Shown here piece after piece: positions 52,863 to 60,707 of a DNA stretch of 64,000 nucleotides. The notes beneath the pieces were generated by a model that worked only from the letters and a program-made list of their open reading frames with translations, had not been told where the DNA came from and made no database searches. A program made the translations under genes and the position numbers. Positions within the stretch are counted from its first letter, which is position 1; each line of letters begins with the position of its first letter. Origin of the DNA: Streptomyces durmitorensis. GTDB taxonomy: Bacteria > Actinomycetota > Actinomycetes > Streptomycetales > Streptomycetaceae. The stretch is from positions 2,232,001 through 2,296,000 of the forward strand of contig NZ_CP097289.1 of the NCBI RefSeq assembly GCF_023498005.1. The letters are read 5' to 3'.

Positions 52863-53555
52863 CTACTCGGCGGCCCACAGGCCGCGCACGTGACCGAGGT
52901 GGCGGGTCATCACCGCGCGTACCGCCTCCTCGTCGCGGGCCAACAGTGCGTCGAGGATCTCCAGGTGCTCCTCGGCCGACGCCTCCAGACGGCCCGCGTC
53001 GACCAGTGCCTGGAGCCCGTAGAGCCGAGAGCGCTTGCGCAGGTCGCCGACCACCTCGACCAGGTGGTCGTTGCCGCAGAGCGCGAGCAGACCGAGGTGG
53101 AAGCGGATGTCGGCCTCGACATACGCGATGAGGTCGCCGTCCGACGCCGCGGTGACGATCGCCTGCGCGGCGGGCCGCAGCGCTTCGAGTGCGGCGGGGT
53201 CCGCCGACGTGGCGAGCTCCGCCGTGGTCGGGATCTCGATCAGCGCACGGATGTGCTTGTACTCGTCGAGCTGCTTCTCGGAGACCGCGGTGACCCGGAA
53301 GCCCTTGTTCGGGACCGTGTCGACGAGCCCTTCCTTGGCGAGGTCGAGCATGGCCTCGCGCACCGGGGTGGCGGAGACGCCGAAGCGCACGGCGAGGGTG
53401 GGCGCCGAGTAGACCTCGCCCGCGCGCAGCTCGCCCGCGATGAGCGCGGCGCGGAGCGCGTCCGCGACCCGCTCGCGGTAGCTGCTGCGCGTCCCGCCGA
53501 GGCTGGGCAGCGCGGCGGGGGCTGCGGACGGAGCGCGGTTGCCCTTGGCGGCCAT
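52863..53555 (-). CDS. GntR/FCD-family regulator
   Basis: A 230-residue FadR-like GntR regulator. The winged HTH is at residues ~26-90 (VADALRAALIAGELRAGEVY, LAVRFGVSATPVREAM, LVDTVPNKGFRVT). The all-helical FCD domain follows, with the metal/ligand residues in EADIRFHLGLL and TRHLGHVRGL. The ATG at 53555 has CAGGAGGAACC ahead. It is the last gene of the minus-strand hydroxyproline block, 51 bases after the epimerase gene, and is the likely repressor of that operon, released by a proline or hydroxyproline catabolite. Confidence 0.88.
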   Translation of the reverse strand: MAAKGNRAPSAAPAALPSLGGTRSSYRERVADALRAALIAGELRAGEVYSAPTLAVRFGVSATPVREAMLDLAKEGLVDTVPNKGFRVTAVSEKQLDEYKHIRALIEIPTTAELATSADPAALEALRPAAQAIVTAASDGDLIAYVEADIRFHLGLLALCGNDHLVEVVGDLRKRSRLYGLQALVDAGRLEASAEEHLEILDALLARDEEAVRAVMTRHLGHVRGLWAAE

Positions 53556-53606
53556 GGGGGCGGTTCCTCCTGGGTGCAATGTCACGTGCCATGAGTATCC
53601 CAGGCT

Positions 53607-54608
53607 CTAGAGGACGAACCCCGCCGGGAAGGGGTCGTCGGGGTCGAGGAGGTACTGCGCGGTGCCGGTCACCCAGGCGCGCCCGGTGAAGCTGGGCAGC
53701 ACGGCGGGGGTGCCCGCGACCTCGGTGGTGGCCAGGAGCCGCCCGCTGAACTGTGTGCCGATGAAGGACTCGTTGACGAACTCGGTGTTCAGCGGCAGCT
53801 CGCCGCGCGCGTGCAGCTGGGCCATGCGCGCGCTCGTCCCGGTGCCGCACGGCGAGCGGTCGAACCAGCCGGGGTGGATGGCCATCGCGTGCCGGGAGTA
53901 GCGGGCGGTGGCGCCGGGCGCGTAGAGGTGGACGTGGTGGCAGCCTCGGATGGACGGGTCCTCGGGGTGCACGGGTTCGTCCTCGGCGTCGATCGCCTCC
54001 ATGAGCGAGAGACCCGCCGCGAGGATGTCGTCCTTGCGTCCACGCTCGAAGGGCAGGCCGAACTGGTCCAGGGGCAGGATCGCGTAGAAGTTGCCGCCGT
54101 AGGCCAGGTCGTACGTCACCGAACGGCCGTCCGGCAGGGTGATCTTGCGGTCCAGGGCGACGGCGAAGGACGGCACGTTCTTCAGCGTGACGGACTTCGC
54201 CGCGCCGTCCTCGACGGCGACCTCGGCGACGACGAGGCCCGCCGGGGTGTCGAGGCGGATCGTGGTGACCGGCTCGACGACCTCGACCATGCCGGTCTCG
54301 ACGAGGACGGTGGCGACCCCGATCGTGCCGTGCCCGCACATCGGCAGATAGCCGGAGACCTCGATGTAGATCACGCCGTAGTCGCAGTCGGGCCTGGTGG
54401 GCGGCTGGAGGATCGCGCCGCTCATCGCCGCGTGGCCGCGCGGTTCGTTCATCAGGAGCTGCTTGATGTCGTCGCGGTGCTCACGGAAGTGGAGCCTGCG
54501 CTCGTTCATCGTCGCGCCGGGGACGGTGCCGATGCCGCCGGTGATCACGCGCGTCGGCATGCCTTCGGTGTGCGAGTCGACCGCGTGCAGGACGAGTCTG
54601 CTGCGCAT
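53607..54608 (-). CDS. 4-hydroxyproline 2-epimerase (proline racemase family)
   Basis: A 333-residue proline-racemase-family enzyme. The first catalytic Cys is in GYLPMCGHGTIGVAT and the second in RSPCGTGTSARMAQL; both are Cys, as in epimerases and racemases rather than the Thr-type dehydratase. It converts trans-4-hydroxy-L-proline to cis-4-hydroxy-D-proline, the first step of the pathway. The gene context (deaminase and three-subunit dehydrogenase directly upstream) favours hydroxyproline over proline. It begins 38 bases after the deaminase gene. Confidence 0.88.
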   Translation of the reverse strand: MRSRLVLHAVDSHTEGMPTRVITGGIGTVPGATMNERRLHFREHRDDIKQLLMNEPRGHAAMSGAILQPPTRPDCDYGVIYIEVSGYLPMCGHGTIGVATVLVETGMVEVVEPVTTIRLDTPAGLVVAEVAVEDGAAKSVTLKNVPSFAVALDRKITLPDGRSVTYDLAYGGNFYAILPLDQFGLPFERGRKDDILAAGLSLMEAIDAEDEPVHPEDPSIRGCHHVHLYAPGATARYSRHAMAIHPGWFDRSPCGTGTSARMAQLHARGELPLNTEFVNESFIGTQFSGRLLATTEVAGTPAVLPSFTGRAWVTGTAQYLLDPDDPFPAGFVL

Positions 54609-54646
54609 GTGCGGTGCCTTTCGTACGAGTCCTACGCGGGGGAGGT

Positions 54647-55549
54647 TCAGGCGAGTCCGGCGGCGATGGCCCGTTCGGTGGCGGTGCGCACCGCCTTCTC
54701 CTGCTCGGGGAGCAGCGGCACGCGGGGCGGGCGGCAGGGGCCGCCGTGCCGCCCGGCGATGTCCATGGACAGCTTGATGGCCTGGACGAACTCGGGCTTG
54801 GAGTCCCAGCGGAGCAGCGGGTGGAGCTGCCGGTAGAGCTGGCCCGCCGTGCCCAGGTCACCGGCCACGGCGGCGCGGTAGAGCGCGACGGACGCGGCGG
54901 GCAGCATGTTCGGGTAGCCGGCGATCCAGCCCTTGGCGCCCGCGACGGCGAGTTCGAGCAGGACGTCGTCGGCTCCGATCAACAGGTCCAGTTCCGGGGC
55001 GAGTTCGGCGATACGGTAGGCGCGTCGTACGTCTCCGGAGAACTCCTTGACGGCGTGCACGTATCCCTCGGCGTGCAGCTTGGCGAGGAGTTCGGGCACC
55101 AGGTCGACCTTGGTGTCGATGGGGTTGTTGTACGCCACGACGGGGACGCCCGCCTTGGCCACTTCCTCGTAGTGCGCGAGGACGGAGCGCTCGTCGGCGC
55201 GGTAGGCGTTCGGCGGCAGGAGCATCACGGAGGCGCAGCCCGCGTCCTTGGCCTGCTCGGCCCAGCGCCGGGCCTCGGCGGAGCCGTACGCGGCGACGCC
55301 GGGCATGACGCGCTGCCCGCCGACGGCCGAGACGGCGGTCTCGACGACCTTGGCGCGCTCCTCGGGAGTCAGCACCTGATACTCGCCGAGTGATCCGTTG
55401 GGCACGACGCCGTCGCAGCCGTTCTCGACGAGCCAGGTGCAGTGCTCGGCGAACTTGCCGTAATTGACGGAGAGATCGCCGTTCAGCGGGAGCGCGGTGG
55501 CGACGAGGACGCCGTGCCAGGGGCGGGGACGGTCGGCGGGGGTGGTCAT
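54647..55549 (-). CDS. Pyrroline-4-hydroxy-2-carboxylate deaminase (DHDPS family)
   Basis: A 300-residue DapA-family aldolase/lyase. The phosphate-loop-like NGSLGEYQVLTPEER, the Tyr of VVAYNNPIDTKVDLVP and the Schiff-base Lys of HAVKEFSGD are present. In hydroxyproline operons this member removes ammonia from the product of D-hydroxyproline dehydrogenase to give 2-oxoglutarate semialdehyde. The final aldehyde dehydrogenase is not in the window. Function is assigned from context plus family. Confidence 0.85.
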   Translation of the reverse strand: MTTPADRPRPWHGVLVATALPLNGDLSVNYGKFAEHCTWLVENGCDGVVPNGSLGEYQVLTPEERAKVVETAVSAVGGQRVMPGVAAYGSAEARRWAEQAKDAGCASVMLLPPNAYRADERSVLAHYEEVAKAGVPVVAYNNPIDTKVDLVPELLAKLHAEGYVHAVKEFSGDVRRAYRIAELAPELDLLIGADDVLLELAVAGAKGWIAGYPNMLPAASVALYRAAVAGDLGTAGQLYRQLHPLLRWDSKPEFVQAIKLSMDIAGRHGGPCRPPRVPLLPEQEKAVRTATERAIAAGLA

Positions 55550-55566
55550 GGGCGGGTCCCTTCGTT

Positions 55567-55605
55567 GCGGTGCGGTGCAGTGCGGTGCGGTGCGGTGCAG
55601 TGCGC
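55567..55605. repeat. 5-bp simple repeat (GCGGT type)
   Basis: About eight imperfect copies of GCGGT/GCAGT occupy the 75-bp gap upstream of the deaminase gene. Slippage here could change the distance between the two cistrons. Confidence 0.6.
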
Positions 55606-55624
55606 GTGCGGTACGGAGGTGTGG

Positions 55625-57412
55625 CTAGGAGGGACCCTCGGCGTCGGCATCGACATCGGCATCGGCGTCGACATCGGCTTGGGCGGCATCGTCGGCGGTC
55701 CGTGCGAGCACGCCGAGGGGTACCGGACGGGCGAAGGGCCGCCGCGCGGAGCCCTCTTGGCAGCCGGCGAGCCCGGCGACGGCGGCCGAGCACATCCGAC
55801 CCTGGCACCAGCCCATGCCGGCCCGGGTCAGGAGTTTCACGGACCGCGCGTCCGTGGCCCCGAGCTCGTCGACGGCCTCGCGGACCGCCGAGGCCGGGAC
55901 CTCCTCGCAGCGGCAGACGAGGGTGTCGTCGCGGAGCTGCTCGGCCCAGTGCGCGGGCGGCACGTACACGGCGGCGAGCGCGGCCCCGAACTCCCGCATC
56001 TTTGTACGTGACTTGGCGGCGGCGGCCCATGCGCGCGGGTCGGGCGTGCGGCCCCGGAGCCGGGCGGCGGCCGAGCGTCCGGCGATGTGTCCCTCGGCGA
56101 GCGAGAGTGCGGCTCCGCCGATGCCGGTGGTCTCCCCCGCGGCCCAGACGCCCGGGACGTCGGTGCGCTGCTCGGCGTCGACGGCGACGTTCAGGCCCTC
56201 GACGCGGCAGCCGAGCCCCTCGGCGAGATCGGTGTGCGGCAGCATGCCGTGCCCGACGGCGAGGGTGTCGCAGGGGATGTGCCGCTCGGTGCCGGGCCTG
56301 ACGCGCCCCGCCGAGTCGAGCGCGGCGATGGTCACCGCTTCGAGCGCGTCCTTGCCGTGCGCTTCGACGACGGCGTACCGCGAGACCAACGGAACACGGT
56401 GGCGCAGCAGTTGACCGGCATACCGCGCCCCCTCGACGAGCTTGTCCGGATGGGCGGCGAGGGTGACCGCCTGCCGCGCGAAGGCCTTCGGGTCGGCGGA
56501 CTCGACCAGGGCGGCCACTTCGGCCCCGGCAGCCGCGAGCCCGGCGGCCACGGGCATGAGCAGCGGCCCGCTCCCGGCCACGACGGCGATGCGCCCCGGA
56601 AGCACGAGACCTCCCTTGAGCATGGCCTGCGCACCCCCGGCGGTGACCACACCGGGCAGGGTCCAGCCGGGGAAGGGCAGAACCTTCTCGTACCCCCCGG
56701 TCGCAAGCAGCACGGCGTCGGCGCGCACGGCCACGGACTGCTCCTGGCCGGGCCCGAGGAGGGCATGCACCGTGAAGCGAGGACCACTGGGGTCGGGCAC
56801 GGCGTACGAATCCGGGGCGGGGGCTGCGGCCTCGGCCTGACCGGGCGCCGCTACGGACGGCCGCGGGCCGGACGGGTGCGCCGCAGCACCACCCGGCACG
56901 GCGGACGCCGCGGACGCAGCCAGGGTGGAAGTCGCCTCCCCGACCCCCTCGTTCGCGCTCCCGCCAAGCCGCTGTCCCTCGGACGCACACGCCCTATCAC
57001 CGCCCGCCGCACCAGAGGCCTGTACGCCAGACGCCCCTTCGACCCGCTCGCAGGACCCAGATGTCTCCGGCCGCTGCGGCTGCGCTCCGCCGAAGTGACG
57101 CTCTACGAACCAGACATGATGCTCCGTCAGGTGCATGATGCGGCCCGCCGCGATCTCTTCCGCGAGCCCGTCCCGCAGCCGTTCCCACGTCCGCCACTGG
57201 TGATGCAACGCCTTCGGGCGCCGCGCCCCGAGCGCCCCGGCGGGCTGACGGTAGAACTGGCCGCCCGCCTGCGCGGCCGAGTCGAGCACCGTCACCCGCA
57301 CACCACGCCGAGCCGCGGCGAGCGCCGCCGCGAGGCCCGCGGGGCCTGCTCCGATCACGGCGAGCGCGCCCGTACGGGCCGTGCCTGCGGACACATCTGC
57401 CGCCGCCGTCAC
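55625..57412 (-). CDS. FAD/NAD-binding subunit with [2Fe-2S] BFD domain (hydroxyproline dehydrogenase)
   Basis: A 595-residue HcnB/SoxA-like subunit. FAD motif GAGPAGLAAALAAARRGVRV near residue 20; second Rossmann segment LATGGYEK and VVAGSGPLLMPVAAGLAAAG; C-terminal BFD-like [2Fe-2S] domain with Cys in LVCRCEEVP and GMGWCQGRMC. An Ala/Pro/Ser-rich insert (~108-215) makes it longer than the usual ~460-480 residues, and the end carries a VDADADVDADAEG repeat. The GTG at 57412 overlaps a short ORF by 4 bases and has GGGAGG ahead. With the two upstream genes it forms the dehydrogenase for D-hydroxyproline. Confidence 0.85.
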   Translation of the reverse strand: MTAAADVSAGTARTGALAVIGAGPAGLAAALAAARRGVRVTVLDSAAQAGGQFYRQPAGALGARRPKALHHQWRTWERLRDGLAEEIAAGRIMHLTEHHVWFVERHFGGAQPQRPETSGSCERVEGASGVQASGAAGGDRACASEGQRLGGSANEGVGEATSTLAASAASAVPGGAAAHPSGPRPSVAAPGQAEAAAPAPDSYAVPDPSGPRFTVHALLGPGQEQSVAVRADAVLLATGGYEKVLPFPGWTLPGVVTAGGAQAMLKGGLVLPGRIAVVAGSGPLLMPVAAGLAAAGAEVAALVESADPKAFARQAVTLAAHPDKLVEGARYAGQLLRHRVPLVSRYAVVEAHGKDALEAVTIAALDSAGRVRPGTERHIPCDTLAVGHGMLPHTDLAEGLGCRVEGLNVAVDAEQRTDVPGVWAAGETTGIGGAALSLAEGHIAGRSAAARLRGRTPDPRAWAAAAKSRTKMREFGAALAAVYVPPAHWAEQLRDDTLVCRCEEVPASAVREAVDELGATDARSVKLLTRAGMGWCQGRMCSAAVAGLAGCQEGSARRPFARPVPLGVLARTADDAAQADVDADADVDADAEGPS

Positions 57413-57546
57413 CGGCCACCTCCCGTCGGCCGCTCACCGCAGGGCAGGCTGCCGTGCCTGCCGCCCCACTCGCCGCGGGCCGGACCGGCGTGCGGCGGCC
57501 CGACGGGCCCCGCTCCGGCCACGGCGAGCACCCGAGAAGCACTCAT
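57409..57546 (-). CDS. 45-codon ORF coupled at both ends
   Basis: ATG at 57546 overlaps the stop of the upstream [2Fe-2S] subunit gene by 4 bases (ATGA), and its TGA overlaps the GTG start of the FAD subunit by 4 bases (GTGA). The predicted 45-residue peptide begins SASRVLAVAGAGPVGPP and is Gly/Arg/Pro-rich. Codon positions are not strongly diagnostic. It may be a true small subunit, a relay for translational coupling, or a remnant of the FAD subunit's N-terminus. No family recognised. Confidence 0.4.
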   Translation of the reverse strand: MSASRVLAVAGAGPVGPPHAGPARGEWGGRHGSLPCGERPTGGGR

Positions 57547-57869
57547 CGCCACTCCCCCGCCTCCCCGCCGTGACCTCTTCCGTGCTGCGTCCGGATCTCG
57601 TCGCCGGGCGTGGCCGGGAGCAGGCAAGCCCGTTGGTTCGGCCGCCCGTTGACCTCCACCAGACAGTCGAAGCAGACGCCGATCCCGCAGAAGACTCCCC
57701 TCGGCTCGCCCTCGCGTCGCGTGGTGCGCCAGGCGGTGATGCCCGACGACCAGAGCGCTGCGGCCACCGTCTGGCCCGGCAGGGCCGGGATCTCGCGGCC
57801 GTCGAACGTGACGGTGTGCGGTGGTTCCGGGTGGGCGCGGACCAGGTTCAGCGGGGTGCGTTTGCTCAT
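57543..57869 (-). CDS. Small [2Fe-2S] ferredoxin-like subunit (HcnA-like)
   Basis: A 108-residue protein with the plant-type [2Fe-2S] pattern of HcnA/SoxA-like subunits: VFCGIGVCFDCLVEVNG gives three Cys and QRACLL the fourth. It starts with the FDGREIPALPGQTVAAAL fold. It carries electrons within the multi-subunit hydroxyproline dehydrogenase. It overlaps the upstream oxidoreductase gene by 4 bases and the 45-codon ORF by 4 bases. Confidence 0.88.
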   Translation of the reverse strand: MSKRTPLNLVRAHPEPPHTVTFDGREIPALPGQTVAAALWSSGITAWRTTRREGEPRGVFCGIGVCFDCLVEVNGRPNQRACLLPATPGDEIRTQHGRGHGGEAGEWR

Positions 57870-59044
57870 GACGCCTCCTGGGGCGGGCGGTCGGCGAAGC
57901 GGTCGGGGCGGAACGGGGTGAGGTCGAGGTCCGGGGTCGCACCGCTCAGGACCTGGGCGATCAGGTGGCCCGTCCCCGCGGCAAGGCCGATCCCCGCCCC
58001 CTCGTGCCCGCAGGCGTGGATGAGCCCCGGCACCCGGGCGTCGGGGCCGACGGCGGGCAGGTGGTCCGGCATGTAGGGGCGGAAGCCCACGTACGCGCGC
58101 ATCGCGCTGACGCCCTCCAGGAACGGGAAGAGCCGGGTCGCCCCCGCCGCGAGGGCCCGCATGACCGGCAGCGAGAAGGAGCGGTCGAAGCCGACCCGTT
58201 CGCGGCTCGCGCCGATCAGGATCGGCCCCGCGGCCGTGCCCTCGACCACCGGCGACGTCTGGAGCGCGGCGGATCCGCTGGCCACGTCGGCCACGTAGTC
58301 GGCGGCGTACACCTTGTGCCGGACCATGCGCGGCAGCGGTTCCGTGACGAGGACGAAGCCGCGCCTCGGCAGCACGGGCAGGTCGGCTCCGGCGAGGGCG
58401 GCGAGATCGCCGCCCCAGGTGCCCGCGGCGTTCACGACGTACGGGGCGTGGATCTCCCCCTGGTCCGTGCGGACCCCGCGCACCTCGCCGCCCGCGGTCC
58501 GCAGCACGGCCGTGACGGTGCAGCGCGTACGGAGCCCTGCCCCCAACGCCCGCGCCATGCGCACCAGTTGGGCCGCTGCCAGGGACGGCATCACCTGGCA
58601 GTCCTGCGGGTAGTGGACGCCGCCCGCAGTGCCGGGGGCGAGGTGCGGCTCCAGTTCGTACAGTTCGTCCGCCCCGACGGCCCGCGCGTCGACCCCGGCT
58701 TCGCGCTGCCCGGAGGCGAACTCCCCCAGCGCGGCGAGCCCTTCACCGGATGACGCCACGACGACGCCGCCCTTGGCCTCGAACTCGATGCTCGCGCCCA
58801 CGTCTTCATCGGCCGCCAGCTCTGTCCACAACCGGGCGGAGAGCAGGGCCAGTTCGAGCTCGGGGCCCGGTTCCTTGTCGGAGACGAGGATGTTCCCCTC
58901 GCCGGATCCCGTCGTGCCGCCGGCCACGGGACCGCGGTCCACCAGGACGACGGACAGCCCGGCCCGCGCCGCGTACAGGGCACAGGCGGCGCCCACCATC
59001 CCGGCGCCGACTACCACAACATCGCAGGTCAGCCGCTTTGTCAC
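57866..59044 (-). CDS. FAD-dependent oxidoreductase subunit (DAO type)
   Basis: A 392-residue D-amino-acid-oxidase/SoxB-like flavoprotein. The FAD motif is VVVVGAGMVGAACALYAARA; later GSGEGNILVSDKEPG, VVNAAGTWGGDLA, and GHEGAGIGLAAGTGHLIA. It contains the site that oxidises the imino acid in D-hydroxyproline dehydrogenase. The GTG at 59044 is the first start of the operon, with CATAGT six bases before it, so the message may be leaderless. It overlaps the [2Fe-2S] subunit gene by 4 bases. Confidence 0.88.
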   Translation of the reverse strand: MTKRLTCDVVVVGAGMVGAACALYAARAGLSVVLVDRGPVAGGTTGSGEGNILVSDKEPGPELELALLSARLWTELAADEDVGASIEFEAKGGVVVASSGEGLAALGEFASGQREAGVDARAVGADELYELEPHLAPGTAGGVHYPQDCQVMPSLAAAQLVRMARALGAGLRTRCTVTAVLRTAGGEVRGVRTDQGEIHAPYVVNAAGTWGGDLAALAGADLPVLPRRGFVLVTEPLPRMVRHKVYAADYVADVASGSAALQTSPVVEGTAAGPILIGASRERVGFDRSFSLPVMRALAAGATRLFPFLEGVSAMRAYVGFRPYMPDHLPAVGPDARVPGLIHACGHEGAGIGLAAGTGHLIAQVLSGATPDLDLTPFRPDRFADRPPQEAS

Positions 59045-59050
59045 GCCAGT

Positions 59051-59131
59051 ACTATGTCACATGTTCCCTTACGGGCCAAGGGTCTCTACGCTGGCGGAAC
59101 CGCCACCGAACGCTGACGGAACCGCCATCGA
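59051..59131. promoter_or_regulatory. Divergent hydroxyproline/aminopeptidase promoter region with direct repeats
   Basis: For the leftward operon: TTGGCC (59079-59074), 17 bases, CATAGT (59056-59051). On the other side, a 19-bp imperfect direct repeat built on CGGAACCGCC occurs at 59091-59109 and 59113-59131, 22 bases apart (two turns); the first copy contains the palindrome GGCGG-AA-CCGCC. It is a plausible binding site for the GntR regulator encoded at the operon end. Confidence 0.5.
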
Positions 59132-59166
59132 GCACTCCGCCACGAGCCCCGAACGGGGAGGAAAAG

Positions 59167-60618
59167 GTGAACCCCATGGCCAAGTCCAAGGTGCGCAAGA
59201 ACGGCCTCTACCCCGAGATCTCCGACGAGCTCTCCGCCCTGATGAGGACCGGCTGGGCCGACACCGAGCAGCGCGACCTGCGCCCGGCCGAACAGGCCCC
59301 GCACGCGGCCCGCCGCCGCGCCGCCCTGTCCGCGCTGTTCCCGGGCGAGCGCCTGGTGATCCCCTCGGGGAAGCTCAAGACCCGCTCGAACGACAGCCAT
59401 TACCCCTTCCGCCCGTACTCCGCGTACGTCCATATGACCGGCGACCAGGCGAGGGACTGCGCCCTGGTCCTCGAACCGCGCACCGGAGAGGACGGCGGCC
59501 ACGACGCGCACCTCTATCAACTCCCCCGTGACAGCCGGGACAGCAACGAGTTCTGGATCGGCATGACGGCCGAGCTGTGGATGGGCCGCAGGCGCAGCCT
59601 CGCCGAGTCCGAGCTGCTCCTCGGCCTGCCCTGCCGTGACGTCCGCGACGCCCCCGCCGAGCTCGCCGCCTCGCCCGACGTGCCGACCCGCATCGTGCGC
59701 GGCCACGACGCGGCGCTCGAAGCGGCCGTGTCGACCGACGAGGAGCGCGACGCCGAACTGGAGGAGGCGCTCTCCGGCCTGCGCCTGGTCAAGGACGACT
59801 GGGAGATCGGCGAGCTGCGCAAGGCGGTCGACTCCACGGTCCGCGGATTCACCGATGTCGTAAGGGAGTTGGCCACCGCCGTCGCCACGTCGGAGCGCTG
59901 GATCGAGGGCACCTTCTTCCGCCGCGCCCGCCTGGAGGGCAACCACATCGGCTACGGCTCGATCTGCGCGGCGGGCGAGCACGCCACGATCATGCACTGG
60001 GAGCAGAACGACGGGCCCGTGCGCCCCGGCGAACTCCTCCTCCTGGACGCGGGCGTGGAGACCCACACCCTCTACACCGCCGACGTCACCCGCACCCTCC
60101 CCATCGACGGCACCTTCACGCCGCTCCAGCGCAAGATCTACGACGCGGTGTTCGAGGCGCAGGAGGCGGGCATCGCCGCGGTGAAGCCGGGCGCCGCGTA
60201 CCGCGACTTCCACGACGCCGCGCAGCGGTACCTCGCGCACAAGCTCGTCGAATGGGGCCTCCTCGAAGGCGACCCGGAGCGGGTCTTCGAGCTCGCCCTG
60301 CAACGGCGCTTCACCATGGCGGGCACGGGCCACATGCTCGGCCTCGACGTCCACGACTGCGCCCAGGCCCGCACCGAGGAGTACGTCGGCGGCGTACTCG
60401 AGGAGGGCATGGTGCTCACCGTCGAGCCCGGCCTGTACTTCCAGCCGGACGACCTCACCGTGCCCGAGGAGTACCGGGGCATCGGGGTCCGCATCGAGGA
60501 CGACATCCTCGTCACGGCCGACGGCAACGAGAACCTCTCGGCAGGTCTGCCGCGCGGTGCCACGGCGGTCGAGGCCTGGATGAGCGGCCTGGCGGGCGGC
60601 CTGGCGGGCGGCCGCTAG
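59167..60618 (+). CDS. pepP: Xaa-Pro aminopeptidase (aminopeptidase P)
   Basis: A 483-residue M24 metallopeptidase. The N-terminal half is a creatinase-type domain. The metal ligands are visible in LLLDAGVETHTLYTADVTRTL (two Asp; cut here), GTGHMLGLDVHD (His) and MVLTVEPGLYF (Glu), plus a final Glu in GIGVRIEDD. It removes the residue before a proline. The GTG at 59167 is preferred because GGGGAGG lies 5-6 bases before it; the ATG at 59176 is the alternative. It is divergent from the hydroxyproline operon, so it may free Hyp/Pro-containing peptides for that pathway. The end has an Ala/Gly repeat (SGLAGGLAGGR). Confidence 0.9.
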   Translation: MNPMAKSKVRKNGLYPEISDELSALMRTGWADTEQRDLRPAEQAPHAARRRAALSALFPGERLVIPSGKLKTRSNDSHYPFRPYSAYVHMTGDQARDCALVLEPRTGEDGGHDAHLYQLPRDSRDSNEFWIGMTAELWMGRRRSLAESELLLGLPCRDVRDAPAELAASPDVPTRIVRGHDAALEAAVSTDEERDAELEEALSGLRLVKDDWEIGELRKAVDSTVRGFTDVVRELATAVATSERWIEGTFFRRARLEGNHIGYGSICAAGEHATIMHWEQNDGPVRPGELLLLDAGVETHTLYTADVTRTLPIDGTFTPLQRKIYDAVFEAQEAGIAAVKPGAAYRDFHDAAQRYLAHKLVEWGLLEGDPERVFELALQRRFTMAGTGHMLGLDVHDCAQARTEEYVGGVLEEGMVLTVEPGLYFQPDDLTVPEEYRGIGVRIEDDILVTADGNENLSAGLPRGATAVEAWMSGLAGGLAGGR

Positions 60619-60669
60619 AGGGCACATACCTCCTGACCACGGGCCCGGGGCGCGTCTCGGGGACCCCTC

Positions 60670-60701
60670 TATACACACCGCGTATACACGCTATGTATAG
60701 T
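60670..60701 (+). promoter_or_regulatory. Leaderless promoter of the NodB lipoprotein gene
   Basis: TATAGT (60696-60701) is a near-consensus -10 seven bases before the ATG, so transcription would start at or next to the start codon. GTATA/TATAC boxes occur at 60670-60675, 60682-60687 and 60695-60699 at about 12-13-base steps, which may be operator half-sites. Confidence 0.6.
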
Positions 60702-60707
60702 GCGGGC

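Noticed and set aside
52838..52866. Duplicated CCACTGACCTAC around the last stop of the PixA-CotH cluster, considered as an attachment site.
   Set aside because: The copies are only 17 bases apart with no integrase or tRNA; most likely a small local duplication.
54858..56990. A 710-codon minus-strand frame through the hydroxyproline genes.
   Set aside because: Arg/Gly-rich shadow in the wrong frame relative to the DapA and FAD motifs.
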